Shown here: in pieces, positions 29,748 through 38,886 of the stretch
Layout: every line of letters begins with the position of its first letter
Numbering within the stretch: position 1 is the stretch's first letter
Source: Comamonas sp. SCN 67-35
Lineage (GTDB): Bacteria > Pseudomonadota > Gammaproteobacteria > Burkholderiales > Burkholderiaceae_C
Reading direction: 5' to 3'
Length of the DNA: 46,669 nt
NCBI GenBank assembly: GCA_001725255.1
Contig: MEFV01000023.1
Span: 1-46,669 of the forward strand
The notes under the pieces: generated by a model
What the model was told of the DNA's origin: nothing
Database searches by the model: none
Seen by the model: only the letters and a program-made list of their open reading frames with translations
Translations under genes and position numbers: made by a program

Positions 29748-30302
29748 TCAACGCCCGGAGAGCAGGCCGCGAATTTCCGCGGTCATCGGCACCGCATAGT
29801 CCTGCGCGGCCACCACCACGTTGCCCTGCGGCCGCACGAGCTTGAGGCTCACATACACCTGCCGCGAGGAAGCCGCGTAGGTGCCCACCAGGGCCATGCT
29901 CGCCTGATGTGTCTGGCTCACTTCGCTCAACTGGCGCGACAGCAGCAGCTCGCCCTCGCCAGGCTGCAGCGCAAGCGCCTCACGCAGCCGCACCTCGACA
30001 ACCGGCACGCCACGCTGCACCAGCCGCCCCGCGATCTGCTCGGAAGAGATGCGGCCGAAGCGCGAGGAGGCATCAAGACTATCCACGTTGACCAGCGTGG
30101 CCACCAGAAGCCGTGCACCCGGCTCCGGCGGCGCCGCCTCCAGCAGCCGGTCCGCCGCCTGTTGGTTGGCCGTGAGCAGCGCGGCCGTCGCCTGTGGCGC
30201 CAGGGCGTCCGAACCCGCGGCATCCCCGTAGTAGTACGAGGCGCAGCCCGACACCAAGAGCAGCACGGCAGCGGCAGCTGACAGCACGGCACGGCGCATC
30301 AT
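29748..30302 (-). CDS. flgO: FlgO-like outer membrane lipoprotein
   Basis: A 184-residue lipoprotein with lipobox LVSGC (Cys about residue 20) and a FlgO-type domain: LLEAAPPEPGARLLVATLVN, then IAGRLVQRGVPVVEVRLREAL and HQASMALVGTYAASSRQVYVSLKLV. FlgO supports flagellar stability and motility in Vibrio. Placement next to flhDC fits a flagellar role. Its first ATG overlaps the stop of the upstream lipoprotein gene (ATGA), so the two are coupled. Symbol assigned by domain resemblance only. Confidence 0.75.
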   Translation of the reverse strand: MMRRAVLSAAAAVLLLVSGCASYYYGDAAGSDALAPQATAALLTANQQAADRLLEAAPPEPGARLLVATLVNVDSLDASSRFGRISSEQIAGRLVQRGVPVVEVRLREALALQPGEGELLLSRQLSEVSQTHQASMALVGTYAASSRQVYVSLKLVRPQGNVVVAAQDYAVPMTAEIRGLLSGR

Positions 30303-30868
30303 GGCGTCACCGCTTTCCAGGTCTTCAGGACGGGTGCCGGCGGCGCGGGCGGCGGCGGTACGTACAGGGGCGCATCGCCCGGCTCGATGTAGTACATGTC
30401 CGCCGTGCCGGTCAGGTAGCGGTTGTCGTTCGTGAGCGTGGTCGTCACCAGCACCTCGGTGCGCGTCGGTCCGCCCGCGGCATCACCTTGGGCGCCGCGC
30501 CTGGCCGGATCGACAAGCTGCGTCTGCACCCGCAATTCCACCGCGGACGGCGTCACCGACAGCGCCACGCCATGGTCGAGCAGATGCACGCGAAGCAGCT
30601 TGACGAAGCCCTCGTTGAACTCCGATGCACCGGCGGCCGAGACATGGATGGGGTGCTCTCCCTGAGGCCATGCGGCGATCCTTTCGGCCACGCGTGCCGC
30701 GACATCCTGCGCGATCACGTCCCAGTGGTGGATCGCATGCACCTTTTTCTGGCCGGTCACGGGGTAGCTGTCCACTCGGGGCACGTCAAGCGTGGTGCAG
30801 CCCGCCAGCCACGATGCGGCCGCCAGCAACAGGCAAGCCAGGGGAATGCGGCAGGTGGCGAAAGGCAT
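30299..30868 (-). CDS. Uncharacterised lipoprotein paired with the FlgO-like protein
   Basis: A 189-residue protein with signal MPFATCRIPLACLLLAAASW and lipobox LAGC (Cys about residue 24), then a domain with VHAIHHWDVIAQDVAARVAE and repeated beta-rich stretches (VELRVQTQLVD, TEVLVTTTLTNDNRYLTGTAD) and a proline-rich PPPPAPPAP segment near the C-terminus. I do not recognise the family. It is the first gene of a two-gene operon with flgO, next to flhDC, so an envelope part of the flagellum (FlgP/FlgT-like role) is possible but unproven. ATG 30868 was chosen because it alone gives a signal peptide. Confidence 0.7.
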   Translation of the reverse strand: MPFATCRIPLACLLLAAASWLAGCTTLDVPRVDSYPVTGQKKVHAIHHWDVIAQDVAARVAERIAAWPQGEHPIHVSAAGASEFNEGFVKLLRVHLLDHGVALSVTPSAVELRVQTQLVDPARRGAQGDAAGGPTRTEVLVTTTLTNDNRYLTGTADMYYIEPGDAPLYVPPPPAPPAPVLKTWKAVTP

Positions 30869-31013
30869 GGCCGGATGATAGAAAGCCGTGCCATCAGCAA
30901 TCGATGCAATACCGGCCTCTTTGCGTGCCTGTCCCCCGCTTCGGGAGGCTGGCTCAGGCGCATGCCGCGCTGTGCAAGCGAGCCTGCGCGTCACACCGGG
31001 ACACCGACTCGGT

Positions 31014-33854
31014 TCAGCCGGTATTGCGCAGCCCCGCAGCAATCCCGTTGATGCACAGCTGAATGCCGGTGCGCACCCGGTCGTCGCCGGGTTCGGCGCG
31101 CCAGCGGCGGATCAGCTCGACCTGCAGGTGGTGCAGCGGGTCGATGTAGGGGAAGCGGTGCTTGATCGAGCGTGCCAGCGCGCTGTTGTGCGCCAGACGT
31201 TCCTTGTCTCCCGTGATCTGCCCCAGCGCCTGCATGGTGCGGTGCCATTCCTGCTCGATCGCGGCAAAGACCCGCTTGCGCAGGCGCGTATCCGTCACGA
31301 GTTCGCTGTAGCGCTTGGCCAGCGCCAGGTCGCTCTTGGCCAGCACCATGTCCATGTTGGACAGCAGCGCGCTGAAGAACGGCCATTGGCGCACCATCTT
31401 GCGCAGCAGTGCCCACTGGGCCTTTTCGCTCTTGCCCTCCATCGTCACGAAGGCCTGCACCGCCGAGCCGAAGCCGTACCAGCCGGGCAGCGTCAGGCGG
31501 CACTGCCCCCAGCTGAAGCCCCAGGGAATGGCGCGCAGATCCTCGATGCGCTGGCCCGCCTTGCGCGACGCCGGACGCGAGCCGATGTTGAGCTCGGCAA
31601 TCTCGCGGATCGGCGTGGCGCTGAAGAAATAGTCGGTGAAGCCCAGCGTCTCGTACACCAGCGCGCGGTAGGCCGCCATGCTCGCCTCGGACAGGTGCGC
31701 CGCCGCCTGCAAAAAGGCCTGGGTCGCCGGCTTGGTGGGCTGCAGCAGCGTGGCTTCGAGCGTGGCCGCCACGAGGGTTTCGAGATTGCGCCGGCCGATC
31801 TCGGGGTTGGCGTACTTGGAGGCGATGACCTCGCCCTGCTCGGTCAGGCGGATCTGCCCGCGCACCGTGCCCGGCGGCTGCGCCAGGATGGCCTGGTAGC
31901 TCGGCCCGCCGCCGCGCCCCACGGTGCCGCCGCGGCCGTGGAACATGCGCATGCGGATGGGCTGCCCGGGCTCGGCGGCATTGAGTTCGTCGAAAAATTC
32001 CACCAGCGCGATCTCGGCGCGATACAGCTCCCAGTTGCTGGTGAAGATGCCGCCATCCTTGTTGCTGTCGCTGTAGCCGAGCATGATGTCCTGCTCGCCG
32101 CCGCTGGCGCGCACCAGGGGCACGATGCCCGCCAGCGCATACCAGGCGCGCATGATGGGCGCGGCGTTGCGCAGATCGGCGATGGTCTCGAACAACGGCG
32201 AGACGATGAGTTCGGCGTGGCAGGCTTCGTCCAGCGTGCCGTGCATCAGACCGGTTTCCTTCTGCAGCAGCAGCACCTCCAGCAGGTCGCTCACGGTTTC
32301 GGTGTGACTGATGATGTAGTGACGGATCGCCTCGTGCCCATAGCGCTCGCGCAGCTCGCGCGCCGCCTCGAAGATGGCAAGCTCGCCGCGTGTGTGCTCG
32401 CTGTAGACCGCGCCCACCACGCGCAGCGGGCGCGCATCGGCGAGCAGGCGCATCAGCAGGCGCTGGCGCTCGTCTTCGGCAAGCCGTGCGTAGTCGCTCT
32501 CCAGCCGCGCCACGGCCAGCAGCTCGGAGAGCACGCGTTCATGCTGATCCGAACTTTGCCGCAGATCGACGGTCGCCAGATGAAAACCGAACACCTGGAC
32601 CGCACGCACCAGCGCATGCAGGCGCTCCGCCGCCTGCGCCGCGCCCTTGTGCGCCTGCAGTGATTGCTCGATCACCGACAAGTCCGCCAGAAACCCGGCC
32701 GCATCGGCATAGGGCGGCTGTGGCGCCACGGCAGCCAGCGCCGGATTCACGCCGGCCAGAACGGTACACGTCCCGGCCAGGCGCGCGTAGATGCCGCTGA
32801 GCGCCTTGCGGTAGGGTTCGTCGCTGCGGTGCTCGCTCAGGTCCGGCGATGCATCGGCCAACGCCTGCAGCGCGGGCGAGACCTGGACCAGCCGCGCCGA
32901 AAGCGAGAGCTCGCGCCCCAGCGCGTGCACCTCGGCCAGGTAATGCTGCAGCGCCACCTGTGCCTGGCGGCGCAGCGCCAGGCGCAGCGTCTCCGCCCCC
33001 ACGTTCGGGTTGCCATCGCGGTCGCCACCGATCCACTGGCCCATGCGCAGGAAGCTGGCCACGGGCGCATCGGCGCCGAGCGTGCGCTCCAGGTCGGCGT
33101 AGATCCTGGGAATCTCGTCCACGAAGGTGGACTCGTAGTAGGAGAGCGCGTTCTCAATCTCGTCGGCCACCGTCAGGCGCGACACGCGCAGCAGCCGCGT
33201 CTGCCACAGCTGCGCCACGCGGGCCCGCAGGCGCGCCTCGTTGGCGGCGAGTTCACGCGGCGTGAGGATGTCGCGTGCGCTGTTGTACAGCTGGGCGCGC
33301 GCCTGGATGTCCTCGCGCGCAGCCAGCAGTTGAGCGATCTCGCGCTCGGAATCCAGAATGCTCTTGCGCTGCACCTCGGTGGGGTGAGCGGTGAGCACCG
33401 GGACCACGTAGCTTTGCGCCAGGGTTTGCGCCACCGTCTGCGCCGCAATGCCCGCCCAGCGCAGGCGCGCCAGCGCCACGTCGATGCTGCCCTCCTGGCT
33501 GCTGCCGCTGCGCTCGTGCATTTCGCGGCGGCGAATGTGGTGGCGGTCCTCGGCCAGATTGGCCAGATGGCTGAAATAGGTGAACGCACGGATCACCTTC
33601 ACCGCCTCATCTCCGGTCAGCGACTTGAGCAGGCGTTTGAGCGCCCGGTCGGCCTGCTGGTCGGCATTGCGTCGAAACGCCACCGAGAGCTGACGAATCT
33701 GCTCGACCAGTTCGAACGCGGGCGCGCCTTCCTGCTCCCGGATCACATCCCCCAGGATCCGTCCCAGCAGCCGGATGTCGCGGATCAGCGGTGCATCCTT
33801 GTCGTTGCGGCGTGTCGGGGAGGTGTGAAGACGTGGTTCAGCAGAAGCGGTCAT
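31014..33854 (-). CDS. ppc: Phosphoenolpyruvate carboxylase
   Basis: PEP carboxylase makes oxaloacetate from PEP and bicarbonate, refilling the TCA cycle. The 946-residue product has the catalytic-site motifs [14 protein letters not shown] (His157), [20 protein letters not shown] and [14 protein letters not shown], and ends with the usual [18 protein letters not shown] 33854 was chosen; the frame extends upstream into the divergent promoter region. It is divergent from hemC with about 119 bases between starts. Confidence 0.98.
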   Translation of the reverse strand: MTASAEPRLHTSPTRRNDKDAPLIRDIRLLGRILGDVIREQEGAPAFELVEQIRQLSVAFRRNADQQADRALKRLLKSLTGDEAVKVIRAFTYFSHLANLAEDRHHIRRREMHERSGSSQEGSIDVALARLRWAGIAAQTVAQTLAQSYVVPVLTAHPTEVQRKSILDSEREIAQLLAAREDIQARAQLYNSARDILTPRELAANEARLRARVAQLWQTRLLRVSRLTVADEIENALSYYESTFVDEIPRIYADLERTLGADAPVASFLRMGQWIGGDRDGNPNVGAETLRLALRRQAQVALQHYLAEVHALGRELSLSARLVQVSPALQALADASPDLSEHRSDEPYRKALSGIYARLAGTCTVLAGVNPALAAVAPQPPYADAAGFLADLSVIEQSLQAHKGAAQAAERLHALVRAVQVFGFHLATVDLRQSSDQHERVLSELLAVARLESDYARLAEDERQRLLMRLLADARPLRVVGAVYSEHTRGELAIFEAARELRERYGHEAIRHYIISHTETVSDLLEVLLLQKETGLMHGTLDEACHAELIVSPLFETIADLRNAAPIMRAWYALAGIVPLVRASGGEQDIMLGYSDSNKDGGIFTSNWELYRAEIALVEFFDELNAAEPGQPIRMRMFHGRGGTVGRGGGPSYQAILAQPPGTVRGQIRLTEQGEVIASKYANPEIGRRNLETLVAATLEATLLQPTKPATQAFLQAAAHLSEASMAAYRALVYETLGFTDYFFSATPIREIAELNIGSRPASRKAGQRIEDLRAIPWGFSWGQCRLTLPGWYGFGSAVQAFVTMEGKSEKAQWALLRKMVRQWPFFSALLSNMDMVLAKSDLALAKRYSELVTDTRLRKRVFAAIEQEWHRTMQALGQITGDKERLAHNSALARSIKHRFPYIDPLHHLQVELIRRWRAEPGDDRVRTGIQLCINGIAAGLRNTG

Positions 33855-33973
33855 GGGTCGTCGTTGCAGGCGGGTTATGCTGATGTTGCATCGCAATATG
33901 CTCACAGTGTAGCCCGCGGCTGTCCGGGGCGTGACAACGGTGCAAGCCCTTCGCACTGCGACACAATCGGGCC

Positions 33974-34912
33974 ATGACCGCACAGCATCCCGCCCAACGC
34001 CCCCTCGTCATCGCCACCCGCGAAAGCCAGCTCGCCCTATGGCAGGCCCGACATGTCCAGGCCCTGCTTCAGGAGCGCGGCCATCGCATCGAGCTGCTGG
34101 GCATGACCACGCGCGGCGATCAGATTCTGGACCGCACGCTGTCCAAGGTCGGCGGCAAGGGCCTGTTCATCAAGGAGCTGGAAGTGGCGCTGCAAGAGGG
34201 CCGCGCCGACCTCGCCGTGCACTCGCTCAAGGACGTGCCCATGGTGCTGCCCGAGGGCTTTGCGCTCGCTTGCGTGATGCTGCGTGAAGACCCGCGCGAC
34301 GCCTTCGTCTCGCCCCGCCACGCCCGGCTGGAAGACCTGCCGCAAGGCGCGGTGGTGGGCACCTCCAGCCTGCGCCGGCAGGTGCTGCTGCATGCGCTGC
34401 GCCCCGATCTGCGCATCGAGCCGCTGCGCGGCAACGTCAACACCCGGCTGCGCAAGCTCGACGAAGGCCAGTACGCGGCCATCGTGCTCGCGGCCGCGGG
34501 CCTCAAGCGCCTGGGCCTGGGCGATCGCATTCGCAGCACTTTCCAGCCCGAACAGATGCTGCCCGCCGCCGGACAGGGCGCGCTGGCCATCGAGGTGCGC
34601 GCCGACCGCCAGGACCTGCTGCAGGGGCTCGCGCCACTGGCCGACCAGAGCACCTGGCTCACGGTGACGGCCGAGCGCGCGGTGAGCCGCGCCATGGGCG
34701 GCAGCTGCTCCATGCCGCTGGCCGCGCACGGGCAGTGGCAGGGCCAGACCTTGCGCCTGGCCGCTGCCTGGGGCGACCTATCGGGGCGCTCGCCGCTGGT
34801 GCGCGCGGCCGGCGAAGCCACGGTCACGACGCTGCAGGAGGCCGATGCGCTGGGCCTGCGCGTGGCAGCCCGGCTCCAAGCCCACGGCGCCGTGGCGGAG
34901 CCCGGGGCCTGA
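33974..34912 (+). CDS. hemC: Hydroxymethylbilane synthase (porphobilinogen deaminase) HemC
   Basis: HemC joins four porphobilinogens into hydroxymethylbilane. The 312-residue protein has [12 protein letters not shown] at the N-terminus, KDVPMVLP with the catalytic Asp region nearby, GTSSLRRQ, and Cys245 in GGSCSMPL, which anchors the dipyrromethane cofactor. First gene of hemC-hemD-hemX-hemY; hemD starts two bases after its stop. Confidence 0.97.
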   Translation: MTAQHPAQRPLVIATRESQLALWQARHVQALLQERGHRIELLGMTTRGDQILDRTLSKVGGKGLFIKELEVALQEGRADLAVHSLKDVPMVLPEGFALACVMLREDPRDAFVSPRHARLEDLPQGAVVGTSSLRRQVLLHALRPDLRIEPLRGNVNTRLRKLDEGQYAAIVLAAAGLKRLGLGDRIRSTFQPEQMLPAAGQGALAIEVRADRQDLLQGLAPLADQSTWLTVTAERAVSRAMGGSCSMPLAAHGQWQGQTLRLAAAWGDLSGRSPLVRAAGEATVTTLQEADALGLRVAARLQAHGAVAEPGA

Positions 34913-34913
34913 C

Positions 34914-35726
34914 ATGGCCCTGCCACGGGTGCTGGTGACACGCGCCGCGCAGGACGCCGCGCGCTGGGTGGACCTGCTCGAACAGCAGGGCATCCCGGCC
35001 CAGGCCCTGCCGCTCATCGCCATCCGGCCGCTGAGCGATCCGGCGCTGCAGGCCGCGCTGCAACACGCCCGAATGCAGTGCGCAAGCTACCGCGCCGTGA
35101 TGTTTGTCAGTGGCAATGCCGCACGTCATTTTTTTGAAACAAAAGAGGCTCCATCGCTTACCAGTCGAGCGCTGACAGCTATCAAAACGAGATACTGGGC
35201 ACCGGGGCCGGGGACGGTGCGCGCGCTGCAGGCGAGCGGCGTCGCCCTGGCGGCGATCGATGGCCCCGCCCCGGACGCCGGGCAATTCGATTCCGAAGCG
35301 CTCTGGCGCCAGGTGGCGCCCCAGGTGCGCCCTGGCGACCGCGTGCTCATCGTGCGCGGCACCGACGAGCCCGGCCGGCCGGGCGGGCAAGGGCGCGACT
35401 GGCTGGCCACGCAGTTGCGAAGCGCGGGCGCGCAGGTCGACTTCGTGGCCAGCTACGAGCGCGGCGCACCTGTCCTGGATGAACAGCAGGCCCGGTTGGC
35501 GCGCGCGGCTTCGGGGAGCGCCTTCCTGTGGCTTTTCAGCAGCAAGGAGGCGCTCAGGCATCTTCTGGCCTGGCTGCCCGGGCACGACTGGTCCGGCGCC
35601 CATGCGCTCGCCACCCACCCGCGCATCGCCCAGACGGCGCGGGATGCGGGCTTCGGGCAGGTGCACGGCAGCCGTCCCGCGCTGGCGGACGTGGTCTCGT
35701 CTATAAAATCGCTTCATGAGCACTGA
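34914..35726 (+). CDS. hemD: Uroporphyrinogen-III synthase HemD
   Basis: HemD closes and inverts ring D to form uroporphyrinogen III. The 270-residue product is a weakly conserved two-domain protein, recognised by VLVTRAAQDAARWVDLL, FVSGNAARHFF, WAPGPGTVRALQASGV, VLIVRGTDE and FLWLFSSKEALRHLL, and by its place after hemC. Codons about 73-93 (HFFETKEAPSLTSRALTAIK region) coincide with a copy of the dispersed repeat read in frame, adding roughly a 15-20 residue loop between two conserved stretches. It overlaps hemX by 11 bases. Confidence 0.92.
   Translation: MALPRVLVTRAAQDAARWVDLLEQQGIPAQALPLIAIRPLSDPALQAALQHARMQCASYRAVMFVSGNAARHFFETKEAPSLTSRALTAIKTRYWAPGPGTVRALQASGVALAAIDGPAPDAGQFDSEALWRQVAPQVRPGDRVLIVRGTDEPGRPGGQGRDWLATQLRSAGAQVDFVASYERGAPVLDEQQARLARAASGSAFLWLFSSKEALRHLLAWLPGHDWSGAHALATHPRIAQTARDAGFGQVHGSRPALADVVSSIKSLHEH
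35131..35191 (-). repeat. Dispersed short repeat, copy d (inside hemD)
   Basis: The minus strand reads TTTTGATAGCTGTCAGCGCT, then CG and TAAGCGATGGAGCC. It has the same core as the intergenic copies at about 199, 4036, 26794 and 40127 but lies wholly inside the hemD reading frame, which it keeps open. Confidence 0.6.
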
Positions 35727-36807
35727 GCCCCTCTCCTCCACCGTCGGCGAGGCCGCACCACCGGCGGCAGCTCTCGCGGCGCCCACGGTGGTCACCACCG
35801 GTGCCAACCATCTGCTGCTGGGGGTGCTCGCCATCGTCGCGCTGGCGGCGCTGGGCTCCTCGGCCATGCTCTGGCAGCGCCTGTCCAACATCCAGGAGCA
35901 GCTGGCGCGCCAGAGCGCCGACTCGGGCACACAGGCCACCGAGGCACGCACCCTGGCACGCGAGGCACAGGATCTGGCGCGCGACGCGAGCGCGCGCATG
36001 AGCGTGATGGAGTCACGCGTGGCCGAAGTCGCGCTGCAACGCAGCCAGCTCGAAGAGCTCACCCAAAGCCTCTCGCGCAGCCGTGACGAAAGTCTGGTGG
36101 CCGATGTGGACGCGAGCATTCGCCTGGCCCAGCAGCAGGCCGAACTCACCGGCAGCCTGCAGCCCCTGACGGTGGCCCTAAAAAACGCCCATCAGCGCAT
36201 CGAGCGCGCCGCGCAGCCCCGGCTTGCGCCCGTGCTGCGCGCCATGGAGCAGGACAGCGAAAGGCTGGAGCGCGCCAGCGTCACCGACACGGCCGGTCTG
36301 CTGGGTCGGCTCGATGACCTGGCTCGCCAGATCGACGAGCTGCCGCTGGCCAACGCCGTCGCGCACCCCTCGGACATGCGGCCGCCGTCGTCCGCGGCCC
36401 GCACGGCGTCCGCGGATACCCCGGCGAGCGAACCGGCCTGGCAGGCCGCGCTGCGCGCCGTCTGGCATGGGGTGCGCGACCAGGCGCTCGGCCTGGTGCG
36501 CATCAGTCGCATCGACCGGCCAGACGCCGTGCTCCTGGCGCCCGATCAGGCCTACTTCCTGCGCCAGAACCTGAAGCTGCAACTGGCCGATGCCCGCCTG
36601 AGCATCCTGGCGCGCCGCATGGACACGGCGCGCTCCGAGCTGGCCGCGGCGCAGCGCGGCTTCACCAAATACTTCGACGCCAACGCGCGGCGCACGCAGA
36701 ATTTTCTGGCGGCGCTGCAGCAACTGCAGAGCAACATGCGCGCCACCGAAATTCCTCAGCCCACGGCCACGCTCTCCGCGCTGGCCACCGCCGCGGCCGG
36801 CCGTTGA
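35716..36807 (+). CDS. hemX: HemX-like membrane protein
   Basis: A 363-residue membrane protein of the HemX family, often annotated as uroporphyrin-III C-methyltransferase-like although it lacks a methyltransferase domain. It has an Ala/Pro-rich cytoplasmic N-terminus, one membrane helix (about 32-54, LLLGVLAIVALAALGSSAML), a coiled coil (about 55-115) and a C-terminal helical domain with LAPDQAYFLRQNLKLQL.DARL. Its role in heme synthesis is not clear; the position between hemD and hemY is conserved in proteobacteria. GTG or other starts are not needed: ATG 35716 overlaps hemD. Confidence 0.88.
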   Translation: MSTEPLSSTVGEAAPPAAALAAPTVVTTGANHLLLGVLAIVALAALGSSAMLWQRLSNIQEQLARQSADSGTQATEARTLAREAQDLARDASARMSVMESRVAEVALQRSQLEELTQSLSRSRDESLVADVDASIRLAQQQAELTGSLQPLTVALKNAHQRIERAAQPRLAPVLRAMEQDSERLERASVTDTAGLLGRLDDLARQIDELPLANAVAHPSDMRPPSSAARTASADTPASEPAWQAALRAVWHGVRDQALGLVRISRIDRPDAVLLAPDQAYFLRQNLKLQLADARLSILARRMDTARSELAAAQRGFTKYFDANARRTQNFLAALQQLQSNMRATEIPQPTATLSALATAAAGR

Positions 36808-36821
36808 GGGGCTACACGTTC

Positions 36822-38084
36822 ATGCGCGCTGCCCTCTGGTTCCTGGCCCTGTTCGGCATCGCCGTGGCCATTGCCCTTTTTGCCGGCAACAACCAGGGCA
36901 CGGTCACCATCTTCTGGCCGCCCTGGCGCGTCGATCTCTCGCTGAACATGGTGCTGATGCTGATCTTCATCGGCACCACGTTGTTCTATGCGGCGCTGCG
37001 CGGCCTGTCCACCCTGCGCGCGCTGCCACGCCAGGCACGGCGCTGGCGCCTGCAGCAAAAAGAGCGCGCCATGCATGGCGCCATGCTCGATGCCATGGCC
37101 CAGTTGCTGGCCGGGCGCTTCGTGCGTGCACGCAAATCGGCCCTCAAGGCCCTCGCGCAGGAAGAGGCCCTGGCCCTCACCGATGCCGCCATTGCCCACC
37201 GCCAGCAACTGCGCACCCTCGCCCACGTGGCCGCGGCGGAAAGCTCGCACGCGCTGCAGGACCGCAGCGGCCGCTCCGAGCACCTCGCGCTGGCACTGGA
37301 GGCGCTGGGCGAGCACCCGGACAGCAGCGGCCAGGAACTGCGCGAGGGCGTGCAGCTGCGCTCGGCCCGCTGGCTGCTGGATGAACGCGATGCAGAGGGC
37401 GCGCTGGAACGCCTGGCCGCGCTGCCGCAAGGCGCCAGCCGGCGCACGCTGGCCCTGCGCACGCGCCTGAAGGCGGCGCGCCTGGCCGGACGCACGCGCG
37501 ACGCGCTGGAGACCACGCGCCTGCTGGCCAAACACCGCGCGTTCTCACCCGAGGTCGCCACCACCCTGGTGCGCACGCTCGCCATCGCGCTGCTGGACGA
37601 AGCGCGCGACGATGCCCAGCTGGGCGCTGCCTGGCAGGCCTTGGAAACCGCCGAGCGCAGGATGCCCGACGTCGCCATCCGCGCGGCCAGCCACCAGATC
37701 GAGCTGGGCGGCGCAAGCAACCAAGCGCGGCTGTGGCTGCAACCCGTGTGGGAGCAGTACGGCGAACTCCAGAGCCATCAGACGCGCAAGCTGGTCCTGG
37801 CGCTGGAAGCCACCCTGGGCGAGCAGGATCACCACTGGCTTGGGCTGATCGAGGCGCAGCAACGCCTGCACCCGCGTGATCCCTGCCTGCACTACCTCGC
37901 GGGCGTGGCCTGCATGCGCCTGTCCCTGTGGGGCAAGGCGGAGCAGTCGTTTGCCGAAGCCCGCCAGGGCCTGACCGAGCCCACGCTGCGTGCCCGCGCC
38001 TGGTTCCACCTGGCCGAGCTTGCGGAACAACGCGGCGACAAGGAGGCCGCGAGCGCCGCGTGGAAGCGCGCGGCGCAGGGGTGA
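36822..38084 (+). CDS. hemY: HemY-like TPR membrane protein
   Basis: A 420-residue inner-membrane protein with two N-terminal helices (about 3-20 and 41-58) flanking the conserved GNNQGTVTIFWPPWRVDLS segment, then a long region of TPR-like helical repeats (about 80-415). It is the HemY of the hemCDXY cluster and is distinct from the protoporphyrinogen oxidase also called HemY. It is thought to organise late heme synthesis; the exact function is unsettled. ATG 36822 is 14 bases after the hemX stop. Confidence 0.9.
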   Translation: MRAALWFLALFGIAVAIALFAGNNQGTVTIFWPPWRVDLSLNMVLMLIFIGTTLFYAALRGLSTLRALPRQARRWRLQQKERAMHGAMLDAMAQLLAGRFVRARKSALKALAQEEALALTDAAIAHRQQLRTLAHVAAAESSHALQDRSGRSEHLALALEALGEHPDSSGQELREGVQLRSARWLLDERDAEGALERLAALPQGASRRTLALRTRLKAARLAGRTRDALETTRLLAKHRAFSPEVATTLVRTLAIALLDEARDDAQLGAAWQALETAERRMPDVAIRAASHQIELGGASNQARLWLQPVWEQYGELQSHQTRKLVLALEATLGEQDHHWLGLIEAQQRLHPRDPCLHYLAGVACMRLSLWGKAEQSFAEARQGLTEPTLRARAWFHLAELAEQRGDKEAASAAWKRAAQG

Positions 38085-38192
38085 ATCTGCATTGCCCCTT
38101 TGTCCATTGCGCTGAAATGGCCTGCGCCGCGATGCGCGCGGGGGGCCACCTAAAATAAGCCGGTTGATTCGTTTTTCGTAGCTGGTACTGCC

Positions 38193-38522
38193 ATGACCCA
38201 CGTCGTTTCCGACAATTGCATCAAGTGCAAATACACCGACTGTGTGGATGTCTGCCCCGTCGACTGCTTCGTCGAAGGGCCCAACATGCTGGTGATCAAC
38301 CCGGATGAATGCATCGATTGCGCGGTCTGCGTGCCCGAGTGCCCGGCCAATGCCATCTTCGCCGAAGAAGACGTGCCCGCCGATGAACAGCATTTCATTG
38401 CCCTGAACGCCGAACTCACCCACGCCCCCGGCTGGAAGACGCTCGCCAAACGCCACGAAGCCTTCCCCGACGCCGACGAATGGAACGGCGTGAGGGACAA
38501 GCTCAAGTACCTCGAGCGCTGA
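38193..38522 (+). CDS. fdxA: 7Fe ferredoxin FdxA
   Basis: A 109-residue seven-iron ferredoxin that carries electrons at low potential in the cytoplasm. The cysteine pattern Cys9, Cys12, Cys17, Cys21 and Cys40, Cys43, Cys46, Cys50 fits the Azotobacter FdI arrangement: Cys9/17/50 for the 3Fe-4S cluster and Cys21/40/43/46 for the 4Fe-4S cluster. The C-terminal extension [13 protein letters not shown] is typical of the family. A TAAAAT at 38151-38156 may be its -10 element. Single-gene unit upstream of the thiamine riboswitch. Confidence 0.97.
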   Translation: MTHVVSDNCIKCKYTDCVDVCPVDCFVEGPNMLVINPDECIDCAVCVPECPANAIFAEEDVPADEQHFIALNAELTHAPGWKTLAKRHEAFPDADEWNGVRDKLKYLER

Positions 38523-38735
38523 GAGCGCCCACCATCCCCGCAAGCGCCCCGCAATCGCCCTGCAGCCGGTGTGCCGCAGGCGCCCGCTTGCGTCATGCCG
38601 GCGCGCCCGCCCGACCCTGCCCGATCCATTGATGCACGCATGGCCGCCTCCCGCTGCCGTCTGCGGCCAAGCCTGGCCGGCCTGCACCGAGAACGCCAAT
38701 CACCCTGCTGCGAACTCCCACCTACAATCGCCGCC

Positions 38736-38810
38736 TGCTAGGGGTGCCGGTGCGTCCGGCTGAGAAAAACCCTCTGAACCTGATTGAGATCATCCTCGCG
38801 CAGGGAAGCA
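38736..38810 (+). ncRNA. TPP riboswitch (THI element) upstream of the CytX-like gene
   Basis: The conserved THI-box parts are present in order: GGGGTGCC, GGCTGAGA, ACCC, GAACCTGAT, GATCAT and GCAGGGAAG, closed by the outer pair TGCT/AGCA. A TACAAT hexamer at 38723-38728 could be the promoter -10, which would start transcription just at the riboswitch. No intrinsic terminator was seen between it and the AAGGAG ribosome-binding site at 38873-38878, so control of translation is more likely. The preceding 38523-38735 contains no gene that I can support. Confidence 0.93.
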
Positions 38811-38886
38811 CGCTCACGTTTTGGTTGGCGCCTGGCCAACCTTCCCTGACGCTGCGACCCACGCGCACGTACAAGGAGCACACGCC

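Noticed and set aside
30869..31013. Sigma-28 promoter for the lipoprotein pair
   Set aside because: Only partial matches to TAAAG and GCCGATAA were found, with wrong spacing.
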